This document shows, one piece after another, positions 18,502-28,210 of a stretch of DNA of 40,007 bases. The position numbers and the translations under genes are program-made. Positions within the stretch are counted from its first letter, which is position 1, and every line of letters starts with the position of its first letter. Source of the stretch: Actinomycetota bacterium. Lineage in GTDB: Bacteria > Actinomycetota > Acidimicrobiia > Acidimicrobiales > Poriferisodalaceae. Below the pieces are notes generated by a model that searched no databases, was not told the DNA's origin, and saw only the letters and a list, made by a program, of their open reading frames with translations. The stretch covers positions 5,209-45,215 of the forward strand of contig PBOM01000049.1 in NCBI GenBank assembly GCA_002724355.1, read 5' to 3'.

Positions 18502-18533
18502 CGCTCGTCTCGAAAACTGAACCTAAGTTACCG

Positions 18534-19421
18534 TCAATATTGGGTCTGGGAAGGATCTAATTTACCTAAATGTGCGGGTGGCCAGCGCCCGGGTACCGCT
18601 TCGCTCTCAATTAAATATTGAGCTATCGCCTCCAAGGTGCTCAGTGTGTCTGTCAGCGTTGTGTCGTCCATGACGGAGCAGAGCTCGAGACAGCCCCGGT
18701 CCGTGTTGCCTTCAATTAGTTTGCGCTGGGCGCGCCCAAAGTCGGTATAGGCCAGCGAAGAGTCAAGCCATTCTCGCTCATACAGGAGCTCTGCTTCCTT
18801 GGCCCATTCGTTCTTTGTCCACCCTCGAATCTTTTGAATTACTTCAGGGGTTCCTCTTCCGTCTGCGACCATAAGGAGGTGGCATCCCAGCCCTGAGATA
18901 CCAGCGTCACGTAACGCCTGGTTGTGGGCATCGAAGCGGTATTCCCTCAGTAGGGTGCTCGCGTGCCACAGTCCTAGTAATGGGGTGTGAGGCCATGGCT
19001 GTGCTGCCCATGCGCCAAAGAGGGGCTTTCCTTCAGAATCGAGGGCGGTGAGAGTAGGTCTCAGAGCGTCAACGAGGATATCCAAAGCCGCGTCGAAGGT
19101 GTAACCGCTGAAGATTCGACGCAGAGCGATTTCGAGGAGTTCAAGCTGCTTGGTTCGTGTCTGTTGAGGGTCGAGGATCTCCCAACAGCTAGGCACCGCC
19201 CGTTCGACCATTCTCGGAGCAAAATTGTAGAAGACATCCGTTACCTCCGCAGATGATGCCCGACCAAGTGGAGCGGAACGATAAGCGAAGTATGCGTGCC
19301 ACCATCCTTTGTAACCCAGCTCGGTGAATTGAGTGATTTCCTCCGCGTAATAACTACAGGAATGAAGTGGTTCTGCTGCGCGTGCGAAGCGTCGGACAAC
19401 AGCTTCTTCCGAAGTTGACAT
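18534..19421 (-). CDS. SCO6745-family-like hypothetical protein
   Basis: ORF; ...YYAEEITQFTELGYKGWWHAYFAYRSAPLGRASSAEVTDVFYNFAPRMVERAVPSCWEI... resembles the actinobacterial SCO6745 family. Confidence 0.7.
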   Translation of the reverse strand: MSTSEEAVVRRFARAAEPLHSCSYYAEEITQFTELGYKGWWHAYFAYRSAPLGRASSAEVTDVFYNFAPRMVERAVPSCWEILDPQQTRTKQLELLEIALRRIFSGYTFDAALDILVDALRPTLTALDSEGKPLFGAWAAQPWPHTPLLGLWHASTLLREYRFDAHNQALRDAGISGLGCHLLMVADGRGTPEVIQKIRGWTKNEWAKEAELLYEREWLDSSLAYTDFGRAQRKLIEGNTDRGCLELCSVMDDTTLTDTLSTLEAIAQYLIESEAVPGRWPPAHLGKLDPSQTQY

Positions 19422-19427
19422 CCAGAT

Positions 19428-19868
19428 TCAACCCTGAGCCGCTTGTTTCCGCAAGCCGCGCCTGAAGTCCTCTGTGACCGAAACCCTATCGACTTGAAGT
19501 TGGTCGTTGTATGTCTCCCATATCTGACCATCTTTTGATTCCATCGAAAGCAAAATCACAGCGCCCTCGTCGCCACCGCCCTCGATGTGGGACTCGTCGC
19601 CGCTGTGAGTTGAGTAGCTGCCTGCGGGACGCCGATCTGTGAGCTTTGAAGGGTCGTCGACCTCATAAATCAGGTGTTCCCCTTCCAGAACCAAGGTCTG
19701 TACGGGACCTATGTGGCGGTGTGGAATGCACTGCACGCCGGGCTCAAACATCATCAGCAATTGAACGAAGCGATCATCGGGATCAACTTCTAGAACGTTG
19801 TAATACAAACCGGGAAAGCCCGGGAACTGTATCCAGTTGACGCTAGATGAGAGTGTTTGAGAGGCCAT
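19428..19868 (-). CDS. cupin-domain protein
   Basis: ORF; VQLLMMFEPGVQCIPHRHIGPVQTLVLEGEHLIYEV...AGSYSTHSGDESHIE; ChrR/dioxygenase-like cupin motif. Confidence 0.78.
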   Translation of the reverse strand: MASQTLSSSVNWIQFPGFPGLYYNVLEVDPDDRFVQLLMMFEPGVQCIPHRHIGPVQTLVLEGEHLIYEVDDPSKLTDRRPAGSYSTHSGDESHIEGGGDEGAVILLSMESKDGQIWETYNDQLQVDRVSVTEDFRRGLRKQAAQG

Positions 19869-19911
19869 AATGATTCCCCGCCGTATCGACTTGGTCCAGG
19901 TGGTAACTATC

Positions 19912-21123
19912 TTATTCTTTGACTTGAGGCGGGGGCTCCTTAGGTAGGCCTAGCGCCCTCTCGGCGAGGATGTTCTTTTGTATTTCATCGGTGCCACCGG
20001 CGATCGATTGAGCTGGTGTTGAGATGAGCACCTCTGCGAGGAGCTCATGGGGCGACGCGCTGCTGCCGCTTAGAACTCCTGCCGTTCCGAGGATCGCAGA
20101 GTGTGCTGCGGCGCTTTTCCGAGCCGTGATACTCATGTTGAGTTTGGCGACCGACCCTTCGGGGCCTGGTGTGCGGCCAGCGGAACGCGCAGCAGCAGCT
20201 CGCTGTGTTGTCCAACGAGACGTCCGTTGTAGTTCTTCAATTCCGGCGGCTAGTTGGCGTATGCGTGGGATCTGAGATTTGCCGAGAAGACGGGCTTGCG
20301 AACCAACTAGACGAGGTCGGCCGGCTCGTTGGGGGTACCAGCTATATGTGGCGAAGTACTCTTCCGCCTCAGCTTTCGCCGCCTGGACCAAGGGGCTCCT
20401 ACTTGAAGGGAACTTTGGGCGAGGTGTAGCCACGGCACTGCGTTCGTGGGCCAGAGTGGTCAGCGCCACTCGCCAGCCCTCGCCTTCAAACGCGATCAGA
20501 TTTTCATGTGGGAGGCGCGCTTCGTTAAGGAACACTTCGTTGAATGACGAATGTCCATTCATTTGGTGAAGCGGCCGCACCTCAACTGCTGACTGTCGCA
20601 TGGGGAGCAGGAAGAACGAGATTCCCTGATGTTTGGCGGCAGCGAAATCTGTCCGCGCAAGCAAAATGCCGTAGTCGGCGTTTTGCGCACCGGAGTTCCA
20701 CACTTTCTGTCCAGAGATCACCCACTCGTCGCCGTCGCGCTCTGCTCGCGTTGAGAGGCTCGCCAAATCGGATCCAGCTCCGGGCTCACTAAAGAGCTGA
20801 CACCATTTGTGTTGGCCCGTCAGGATTGGAAGAAGAAATTGCTGTAATTGGCGTTCTGTTGCCCACTCCAACAATGTGGGCGCTACCAGGTACATGCTCA
20901 CCCCTGATGCCATTCCGACCGCCCCAGCCTCGAAGAGGGCTTGTCGGCTCATATTCTCACTAGATGTCGGCAGATCCCGTCCGAACCACTGTGACGGCCA
21001 AGACGGTTTGCCCCACCCGCTCTGGGCCAACTGCGTACGCCAAGACACCAGTTCGCCGGAGGGGTCCCAGTGATCCTTAACCCATTGACGCATTTCGTCC
21101 GCATCGTTTTCAACGAAATCCAT
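19912..21123 (-). CDS. acyl-CoA dehydrogenase family protein
   Basis: ORF; CQLFSEPGAGSDLASLSTRAERDGDEWVISGQKVWNSGAQNADYGILLART; IAGGTDEIQKNILAERALGLPKEP. Confidence 0.94.
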   Translation of the reverse strand: MDFVENDADEMRQWVKDHWDPSGELVSWRTQLAQSGWGKPSWPSQWFGRDLPTSSENMSRQALFEAGAVGMASGVSMYLVAPTLLEWATERQLQQFLLPILTGQHKWCQLFSEPGAGSDLASLSTRAERDGDEWVISGQKVWNSGAQNADYGILLARTDFAAAKHQGISFFLLPMRQSAVEVRPLHQMNGHSSFNEVFLNEARLPHENLIAFEGEGWRVALTTLAHERSAVATPRPKFPSSRSPLVQAAKAEAEEYFATYSWYPQRAGRPRLVGSQARLLGKSQIPRIRQLAAGIEELQRTSRWTTQRAAAARSAGRTPGPEGSVAKLNMSITARKSAAAHSAILGTAGVLSGSSASPHELLAEVLISTPAQSIAGGTDEIQKNILAERALGLPKEPPPQVKE

Positions 21124-21124
21124 G

Positions 21125-21778
21125 TCACCAACCGTTGAGATGTACGAAGTCTTCAGATGCCTTTCTCCGGCCAGCCTTGAAATCGGTCCCGAGCGTGTGA
21201 GCGACTGGGCTCAGGGCCACTTGTTGGACCGTAGCGAACGGAATTCCAAGGATGTCAGCGACTTCTTGCTCGCGCTGAAGGTGTACGGTCGTCCAGCAGG
21301 TGCCAAGCCCTCGGTTTCGGGCGGCAAGCATGAAACTCCATGCTGCTTGGATGACTGAGCCCCATTTGACGGCCTGTGTCATGGCGTCTGTTCCCTCAAG
21401 TCTTCCTGTAATACAGGGAACAAATATTGCCGGCACATCGGGGAAAATTTCAGCCAGGTGACGTGCTGAACCCATCATGTTGAGCCATGACGCTCGATCG
21501 CTCTCTTCTCCTTGCTTGGATGCAGAGGCGTCGAGGTACTCATCAGTGACCATGGCCGTCCAGACCTCTTGGTATATGGTGCCCACCTCGCGACATTGAT
21601 CCCTGTCTGTTGACACCACGAAATGCCAGTCCTGTCTCAGGGAACCGGTGGGAGCCTGAAGTGCAATATCCAAGCAGTCCCTGAGAACCTCGACGCTGAC
21701 TTCCTTCTCTAAGTTCAGACGTCGTCTCACTGAACGCGTAGTGGTCAACACCTCTTCGGCGCTTAACTCGAGGGTCAT
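21125..21778 (-). CDS. nitroreductase family protein
   Basis: ATG at 21778: MTLELSAEEVLTTTRSVRRRLNLEKEVSVEVLRDCLDIALQAPTGSLRQDWHFVVSTD...GLGTCWTTVHL. Confidence 0.88.
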   Translation of the reverse strand: MTLELSAEEVLTTTRSVRRRLNLEKEVSVEVLRDCLDIALQAPTGSLRQDWHFVVSTDRDQCREVGTIYQEVWTAMVTDEYLDASASKQGEESDRASWLNMMGSARHLAEIFPDVPAIFVPCITGRLEGTDAMTQAVKWGSVIQAAWSFMLAARNRGLGTCWTTVHLQREQEVADILGIPFATVQQVALSPVAHTLGTDFKAGRRKASEDFVHLNGW

Positions 21779-21797
21779 AGTTACCGTTCTTTCTGCC

Positions 21798-22220
21798 TTA
21801 TTGTTCGAATTGCACTCGGGCTGTGCCAATTACTCCCGTTCGTCCGTCTTCGGCGACGATTGCTAAATCAAGTTCGGCTATAAGCGCATCGTCGTCAGTA
21901 TCGGTAACTGCTCCGGTCATTGTGATGTCGGAATCCACCAGAAGTGAACCTCGAAACACGGTGTCAATTTCCAAAATCTCGCACCCCGGCGCCCAACGAT
22001 GAATCATTGACGCAAGCAAACCTTGGCTCATAATCCCAGGAACGATCGCAGCGGCGAATCCCTCTCTTTGGGCTGCTTCGTGATCAATGAAACGTTCAAA
22101 GACGTGCTTGGCGGCGTGACAAAATGCGGTGACCCGCGGCATCGATACGTCCGGCGACTCACCAGGTAGGTCGTCCCCAATTTCTAGATCTTCGAATTTT
22201 GTTATCGCGGACACGGTCAC
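21798..22220 (-). CDS. MaoC-like hotdog dehydratase
   Basis: ORF (GTG start overlapping the previous stop, GTGA); FEDLEIGDDLPG...HEAAQREGFAAAIVPGIMSQGLLASMIHRWAPGCEILEIDTVFRGSLLVDSDITMTGAV. Confidence 0.85.
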   Translation of the reverse strand: MTVSAITKFEDLEIGDDLPGESPDVSMPRVTAFCHAAKHVFERFIDHEAAQREGFAAAIVPGIMSQGLLASMIHRWAPGCEILEIDTVFRGSLLVDSDITMTGAVTDTDDDALIAELDLAIVAEDGRTGVIGTARVQFEQ

Positions 22221-22672
22221 TCAGCCTTTTTGATCATTTTCCAGTCCACCGTCGAGACTAGGTCCTTGGCCTCATTTCGAAACTCCATGCGTTGCACTAT
22301 GAAGATCATGGTTCCGCTTCGGCCAGTTTTTTCAAAAATATCGGCGATCGTGGTTGTCGCAGTAAGCGTGTCGCCGGAACGAATGGGAGCATGGACCTCT
22401 ACCCGCTTGCCGCCGTCAATGCCGAATCCGCCGCCAATTTGAGGAAACTCTTTAGGGAACACCCTGCCAGACATGCAGTGGGTGGTGAACCCAGGATGGG
22501 CTTGGAAGTCGTGGTGACTCGGATCAATAAAGCGTGGATCTGTTTCACCACACGCCTTGGCCCAGGCGACCATGTTTTCCGCTGACATCTCAAATGTTGT
22601 CCAGTCAAATTCGACCCCAACCCATTGGTCGCGTACTGCGGCCAGTTCTGGCATCGTGTTGTCGTCATCCAT
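22217..22672 (-). CDS. MaoC-like N-terminal (FAS1-like) dehydratase-domain protein
   Basis: ORF; EFDWTTFEMSAENMVAWAKACGETDPRFID...VEVHAPIRSGDTLTATTTIADIFEKTGRSGTMIFIVQRMEFRNEAKDLVSTVDWKMI. Confidence 0.83.
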   Translation of the reverse strand: MDDDNTMPELAAVRDQWVGVEFDWTTFEMSAENMVAWAKACGETDPRFIDPSHHDFQAHPGFTTHCMSGRVFPKEFPQIGGGFGIDGGKRVEVHAPIRSGDTLTATTTIADIFEKTGRSGTMIFIVQRMEFRNEAKDLVSTVDWKMIKKAE

Positions 22673-22761
22673 TGGTCGGATCCGTTCCGCTTCATCCCTT
22701 TTCGGGCCCTTACTCCAATTCGAAAGGTAACACTCGACGACAAATTTCGTTGGATCAGGTA

Positions 22762-23835
22762 ATGATTAACCCTATGAGTGCTCCATCGGTTACTGGTCAC
22801 AAGCAACGCATCGCCCAAGCTTGGGCGGGCAGGGTCAGTGGTTGCATGTTGGGCAAGCCGATCGAAATGATGTCGATGCGCAAAGGTCCTGCGAACCTTG
22901 GGAACTATCTCGAAGCGGTTAAGGCCTTGCCTCTGAGGGACTACATACCGTTTGCGCCTGAGTTCGATGACCACGTAGAACACCCCGCAGCATGTCGCGA
23001 CCTAATTTCGGCGGCGATACCGGATGATGACATCAACTACACGGTCATTTCCCTTCTGGTCTTGGAGGAATATGGGCCTAACTTCACCACCGCGGATGTT
23101 GGTCGGATCTGGCTTAGGTATTTGCCCGGGGCGATGGTCTTTACGGCTGAACGAGAAGCGTACGCAAAGCTTTTAGCGTCCGCCGGTATGCGTTTTCCAT
23201 ACGGAGCCGAACCGGCGATGGACCTCGACGAGTGCAGCGATAACCCCTACAACGATTGGATTGGGGCGCAAATACGCACTGATCTTTATGGATGGGTGAA
23301 TCCGGGGGACCCAGAGCAGGCGGCGAGTATGGCAGAACGAGACGCGTCGCTAAGCCATCGAGGCGAAGGTGTCTATGGTGCAGTTGCCATAGCCGTTATT
23401 GGGGCGTTGATAGGCGGGGGTATGGAGATCCATGAGGCCCTCGAAACAACAGCGGGGTTCCTTCCTGCGGACTCCGAGTGCGCAAAGGCGCTAATCCTTG
23501 GCCTTTCGGAGATGTCGAGTCCGAACGCGCGTCGTATCCACGAGGCATACGAGGGAATGTCACCAGTGCACACGGTCAATAATTTGGCTTTGGTTGCGTG
23601 GGGCTTGGCTCGAGGCGCAGAGGATTTCAGTGTTGCAATAGGGGAAACCGTGGCTGCCGGTTGGGACACCGACTGCAACGGCGCGACTGTAGGGGGTCTT
23701 TGGGGACTAACCGGGAGGAAAGTACCCAAGCAGTGGACCGTGCCTTGGGCCGGCCGGGTGCAAACGAGTCTGAGTGGCATCCCTGAGGCGCAATTGTCTG
23801 ACCTGGTGGACCGCACCGTCGCTACAGCTCTCTAG
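22762..23835 (+). CDS. ADP-ribosylglycohydrolase family protein
   Basis: ORF 22534..23835; ATG at 22762 avoids overlap with the divergent gene. IAQAWAGRVSGCMLGKPIEMM...DDDINYTVISLLVLEEYG...GWDTDCNGATVGGLWG. Confidence 0.88.
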   Translation: MINPMSAPSVTGHKQRIAQAWAGRVSGCMLGKPIEMMSMRKGPANLGNYLEAVKALPLRDYIPFAPEFDDHVEHPAACRDLISAAIPDDDINYTVISLLVLEEYGPNFTTADVGRIWLRYLPGAMVFTAEREAYAKLLASAGMRFPYGAEPAMDLDECSDNPYNDWIGAQIRTDLYGWVNPGDPEQAASMAERDASLSHRGEGVYGAVAIAVIGALIGGGMEIHEALETTAGFLPADSECAKALILGLSEMSSPNARRIHEAYEGMSPVHTVNNLALVAWGLARGAEDFSVAIGETVAAGWDTDCNGATVGGLWGLTGRKVPKQWTVPWAGRVQTSLSGIPEAQLSDLVDRTVATAL

Positions 23836-24476
23836 TCGCTGTCACCTGGGCGCATTGAGACCGCGCTGAAGTTGCCGCCGTATAGGGCATGAACTAACGC
23901 TTCCATGTCGACTATTTGTTGGTTTGGGAAATCGGTGGCGCAGAATCCGATTCGACTCACTACGTGGCTGTCGCTGCCTCCAAAGCCTCTGTAGCCGAGT
24001 CGATCTGCCATCGCCAGTGACAGTTCATCCTCTCCGGGGATTGATCCTCCGTTAAGAACTTCAACGGTGTCGACGCCTTGGACTACACCACGCTCTTCGT
24101 AATGGGCAAATAAGCCAACACGCTTGCGACCCGGATGGCAGGGCGCTGCGAACGCGCCGGCCTTGCGACTCTCATCGAGCACCGTCTCAATGGGTAACCG
24201 AACGTTGGTGAAGTCTATGGCAGCTAATAGATCGTCGTTGACGCCGAAGACCAGCACATGCCCATAGTCGGTTTCGACTTCACTCGCCTTCATAATGGCA
24301 AGCCCGTACTCGTCCTCTAGCTGGCGGTAGTCGGAATCGGCATCGAATTGCCTGTGTTCCGTTAGAACGAAACCGTCAAGAGGTAGTTCTTTTTTCGCGA
24401 TCCACTTGCAGTAGTTCTCGACTTTCGCTCGTCCGTCGTCGGACTTTATTGAATGGGTGTGAAGATCTAGGCGCAT
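23832..24476 (-). CDS. PHP-domain metal-dependent phosphoesterase
   Basis: ATG at 24476: MRLDLHTHSIKSDDGRAKVENYCKW...VLTEHRQFDADSDY...CHPGRK...GFGGSDSHVVSRIG. Confidence 0.87.
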   Translation of the reverse strand: MRLDLHTHSIKSDDGRAKVENYCKWIAKKELPLDGFVLTEHRQFDADSDYRQLEDEYGLAIMKASEVETDYGHVLVFGVNDDLLAAIDFTNVRLPIETVLDESRKAGAFAAPCHPGRKRVGLFAHYEERGVVQGVDTVEVLNGGSIPGEDELSLAMADRLGYRGFGGSDSHVVSRIGFCATDFPNQQIVDMEALVHALYGGNFSAVSMRPGDSD

Positions 24477-24486
24477 TTTGTTGGAG

Positions 24487-24909
24487 TCAATCGAGACGGA
24501 ATACCGGCACGGCGAACCGTTCGCCGTCATCGCGATCCTGGGCAACGAAGGAGGCGCTAACGGGGGCTCCCACGGACACCTCGTCTGGGGCGCAGTCCGT
24601 GATTACTGTCAGAATCCGAGGCCCTTCTTCAAGAGTGACGTAGGCCATCACATAAGGGCATGCCTCAGCGAAACCCTTAGCCTGGTTTTGCTCGGTGACA
24701 GTGAAGGTGTATACCTCCCCTTTGCCACTAGCAACAAAGTGTTGGAGGTTGTCGCTCTCTAAGCAGTGCGCACACAGCCCACGTGGACGGTGTTGAACAA
24801 GACCGCATTTGCGACATTGTTGAAGGACCAGGTCACCTCTCCCAGCACCCTCCCAAAAGCCTCGGGATTCCCAACTCGCATACGGTAGCGGATGTTTAAT
24901 TTCGCTCAT
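24487..24909 (-). CDS. DUF35/OB-fold Zn-ribbon acyl-CoA-associated protein
   Basis: ATG at 24909 overlaps the thiolase stop (ATGA); VLQQCRKCGLVQHRPRGLCAHCLESDNLQHFVASGKGEVYTFTVT...PYVMAYVTLEEGPRILTVITDC. Confidence 0.9.
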   Translation of the reverse strand: MSEIKHPLPYASWESRGFWEGAGRGDLVLQQCRKCGLVQHRPRGLCAHCLESDNLQHFVASGKGEVYTFTVTEQNQAKGFAEACPYVMAYVTLEEGPRILTVITDCAPDEVSVGAPVSASFVAQDRDDGERFAVPVFRLD

Positions 24910-26078
24910 TTGTCGACTCCAAGAATCAAGGTCGCACCGCTGTGCTTGTCGCCGATGGTGCCTCCTGTACCGTGCGCGAGTGCTATCTCTGGGTTGCTCA
25001 CCTGGCGTTCGCCACATTCTTGACGCAGTTGCTTTACCGCTTCAATGACTAAGAAGATCCCGCGCATTCCAGGATGATTTGATGAAAGGCCGCCGCCATC
25101 TGGATTTACTGGGAGAATGCCATCGAGACTTATCCCTCCCTGCGAGACAAAGTTTCCGCCTTCGCCTGGTTCGCAAAATCCGAGGTTTTCGAGAGTCGCC
25201 AACACTGTGATGGTGAAGGAGTCATAGATCATCGCGAAGTCAATATCTGAACGCTGCACCTGTGCCATGTCGAACGCATTCTGACCGGACTGTTTTGCAG
25301 CAATGGTGAGCAGGTCGGTTCGCCCCACTCCTTGGTGTTGCACCGCTTCGCCACATCCGAGGATACGAACCGGTGGCTTAGGTAGGTCTCTGGCTCTTTC
25401 GGCAGAGGTGAGCACTATCGCGCCTCCACCATCGCTAATAATGCAGCAGTCCAACAGGTGTAGTGGCCGGGAAATCATTCGACTTCCTAAGACGTCTTCG
25501 GTGCTGATAGGGGAGCGCATCTTGGCATGCGGGTTGAGCGATGCGTGCCGTCTCATGGTTACGGCGATCTCGGCGAGCTGTTCGCTGGTTGTTCCGTACG
25601 TATTCATATGCAGGTTTGCGTACATGGCATAGCTACCGACGGTCGTCATGCCATATGGGCTGGAGAATGCTGTGTCAGGGTTCCGCGAGCCTCCCGATCC
25701 GCCAGTTCCGATTGCCATCGAATTCGAGGCCGCTGTCGAACCGTACAGGATTAAGGCGACCTCGCAGAGGCCGGCATGTATGGCCGCAGCGGCATGAGTT
25801 ACGTGAGCCACAAAGGAAGACCCGCCAATATTAGTGCCGTCCATATAGTCCGGTCGGAGGTCGAGATATTCGGCTAAATCTACGATGCCCATCAAGCCCA
25901 TCGACATTGACGCGCCAAATAGTCCGTCGACGTCGGACCGCGTGAGACCCGCGTCGTCGAGAGCGCCCTTGGCGCACTCGGCCATAATCTGAAACTCTGT
26001 TTTATTGGGTGAGAATCGGCTCGGGTGTTCGTAGACCCCGGCAATGGCGGCGCTTGCAGGAAAGGCAGCTGGGCTCAT
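24906..26078 (-). CDS. thiolase-like / lipid-transfer protein (acetyl-CoA acetyltransferase family)
   Basis: ORF; AIAGVYEHPSRFSPNKTEFQIMAECAKGALDDAGLTRSDVDGLFG...VALILYGSTAASNS...ALAHGTGGTIGDKHSGATLIL; paired with DUF35. Confidence 0.91.
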   Translation of the reverse strand: MSPAAFPASAAIAGVYEHPSRFSPNKTEFQIMAECAKGALDDAGLTRSDVDGLFGASMSMGLMGIVDLAEYLDLRPDYMDGTNIGGSSFVAHVTHAAAAIHAGLCEVALILYGSTAASNSMAIGTGGSGGSRNPDTAFSSPYGMTTVGSYAMYANLHMNTYGTTSEQLAEIAVTMRRHASLNPHAKMRSPISTEDVLGSRMISRPLHLLDCCIISDGGGAIVLTSAERARDLPKPPVRILGCGEAVQHQGVGRTDLLTIAAKQSGQNAFDMAQVQRSDIDFAMIYDSFTITVLATLENLGFCEPGEGGNFVSQGGISLDGILPVNPDGGGLSSNHPGMRGIFLVIEAVKQLRQECGERQVSNPEIALAHGTGGTIGDKHSGATLILGVDK

Positions 26079-26890
26079 CAGGATCTCGTCATTTCTTCAG
26101 CAGAGCGGCTTATGAGGGACGCAAATGCTTCCGGCTGCTCTATTGGACCGTGGATGCCTGCACCGGCGAGGACTTCAACCGTGGAATTGCTAAGTGTTTG
26201 TGCGAGTGACTCACTGGCCGCAACTGAGGAAGGATCGGCGTGCTCACCGACCACAACGACGGTTGGGGTGGAAAGACCCTTCAGCTCCACGCTTTCGTTC
26301 CATGCGTGCTGTGCCCGTCGCGCACCTAGTGTCGCCCGCGGGTCGGTCTTTACCCATTGAGCGAATGCTTCCCTGAGAACTGATTCATCTGGGTCGGGCG
26401 CGTATCCGCTGGTATTGAAATTTCGGCGTGCTTTACCTGCCGTAATAGATTCAAGTTCAGCAATTTCGTCGGCTAGATCTACGGTTACTCCGACCGCCCC
26501 AATACAGATAAGGCATGAGACTTCCAGGTGGCCGCGTTGAGCAAGTTCCAGTCCCACTGCGGCACCGAGACCCTCTCCGACGATCACTAACGACGGCACC
26601 TCCCAGCCGAGCATGAGTGCTTCTGCATGCTCCGCGAATGCAGTGATCGAAGACAGGCTGTCAAGGGAGCCGCTTCGGCCGTGTCCTGGAAAGTCGAGGC
26701 TTATAGGAGAGTGCGAGTCAGCTAATTCATCCATCACTGCGCTGAATGAGTTTCCATTTGCGCCTGCATCGTGGAGAAACAGAACCGTCTGCCCTTTGCA
26801 CATGGTCGGAGCGCTTCCGGGAAGAGTCGTATCTCCCCGGTGATGAACCAATATGGCTGTATCGCCGATTTCGAAATACTTGTCAGGCAC
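26078..26890 (-). CDS. alpha/beta hydrolase
   Basis: ORF; VLFLHDAGANGNSFSAVMDELADSHSPISLDFPGHGRSGSLDS; VIVGEGLGAAVGLELA; TPTVVVVGEHADPSS; GIHGPIEQPEAF. Confidence 0.88.
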   Translation of the reverse strand: MPDKYFEIGDTAILVHHRGDTTLPGSAPTMCKGQTVLFLHDAGANGNSFSAVMDELADSHSPISLDFPGHGRSGSLDSLSSITAFAEHAEALMLGWEVPSLVIVGEGLGAAVGLELAQRGHLEVSCLICIGAVGVTVDLADEIAELESITAGKARRNFNTSGYAPDPDESVLREAFAQWVKTDPRATLGARRAQHAWNESVELKGLSTPTVVVVGEHADPSSVAASESLAQTLSNSTVEVLAGAGIHGPIEQPEAFASLISRSAEEMTRS

Positions 26891-26956
26891 GTAGCGAACC
26901 GTATCGGAACGGAGTAGATCGGGGGAGTCGAATCATAAAACTTCTGGACTTAACTC

Positions 26957-28210
26957 CTACGAACGGGCGTTGATGATTTCTCGAAACGGTAGTGCTTTAT
27001 CTAGTTCGGGTTCTTTGGGGAGGCCCAGGATCCTTTCGCCAATGATGTTGCGTTGGATCTGGTCTGTTCCGCCACCTATCGAGGTGAAGTAGGCGTTGAG
27101 CATCGAATAAGTGGCGTCGCCGGCATCAGCTGAAGATGCCACACCTAAAGTAGCTTCTGCTCCGAGAATCTCTGCCTGCAGGCGCCCGGCATAGTGGAGC
27201 ATCCGGGACATCGCGAGCTTCCCGAGCGATACCACGGGGGTCGTTGTTCCCTGTTCTATTGCAGCCTTAGCGCGGCGGTTGTTCCACTCATTGAGGACTC
27301 GCCACGAGTGAAGGACCATGAGCTGTTGGCGGACGCGCATATCGGCGGTCCTACCTCTTTCTCGGGCGAGTTGCTGCAAAGACAAATCGGGTATTGGGGC
27401 TGATGCCTCGCTGCTAGGTGATCGTTCCTGTTGACCCTGCGAGGCATCTCGGTTTTGAGTAGCCCCCATTGCGGCGCGTTCGTAAGCCAGCGCTGAGGTC
27501 AACACCCACCAGCCGGCGTTAAGTTCGCCCAGCATGTTCGCGTGCGGCACTCGTGCATCAGTGAGGAAGACCTCATTGAATCGGGAGTCACCAGTCGCCT
27601 GCCGCAGTGGGCGCACCTCAATGCCTTCCTGCTTCATTGGGATGAGGAAGAAAGACAACCCACGATGTTTAGGTTGGTCTAAGTCTGTTCGAGCTATAAG
27701 AAATGCGTAGTCGGCGTGGCGCCCTCCGGAAGTCCATACCTTCTGACCGTTGATAATCCATTCGTCACCATCACGTACAGCAGATGTTCGGACGCTTGCG
27801 AGATCAGAGCCGGCGCCGGGTTCGCTGTACAAAAGGCACATGGCGATCTCGCCGAGCATGAGACCTCGAAGAACCTGCGCCTTGAGTTCATCGCTGGCAT
27901 GAGAAGCGATTGTTGCGGCCCAGAGATTCACTACGTCTTGACCCCACCCTTGAAGGCCCCTGCCGAAAACGGGGTCAGCTGAGTTTCCTTCTTCAGTTGA
28001 CTCATCCGTGAACTCAGCGCTGCGGAAGATGGCGTCTGTGGCCCGCGCTTCATCAGACGACAGTCCTCGGCCGTACCACTCAACTGGCCAACTAGGCGCA
28101 GCCCAACCAGAATCGACGAGTGATTCCAGCCAGACCTTTTTGTTTCCCTGCGGGGGATGGTCTAGCAACCACGATTGGGCTTCTGCTATGGCGGCGTTGT
28201 TAGTAGTCAT
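26957..28210 (-). CDS. acyl-CoA dehydrogenase family protein
   Basis: ORF; LLYSEPGAGSDLASVRTSAVRDGDEWIINGQKVWTSGGRHADYAFLIARTDLDQPKHRGLSFFL...GGGTDQIQRNIIGERILGLPKEP. Confidence 0.95.
   Translation of the reverse strand: MTTNNAAIAEAQSWLLDHPPQGNKKVWLESLVDSGWAAPSWPVEWYGRGLSSDEARATDAIFRSAEFTDESTEEGNSADPVFGRGLQGWGQDVVNLWAATIASHASDELKAQVLRGLMLGEIAMCLLYSEPGAGSDLASVRTSAVRDGDEWIINGQKVWTSGGRHADYAFLIARTDLDQPKHRGLSFFLIPMKQEGIEVRPLRQATGDSRFNEVFLTDARVPHANMLGELNAGWWVLTSALAYERAAMGATQNRDASQGQQERSPSSEASAPIPDLSLQQLARERGRTADMRVRQQLMVLHSWRVLNEWNNRRAKAAIEQGTTTPVVSLGKLAMSRMLHYAGRLQAEILGAEATLGVASSADAGDATYSMLNAYFTSIGGGTDQIQRNIIGERILGLPKEPELDKALPFREIINARS

Noticed and set aside
22399-22983. 194-aa minus-strand ORF spanning the MaoC/ADP-ribosylglycohydrolase junction
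   Set aside because: Overlaps two well-supported genes in other frames; translation has no recognisable motifs.
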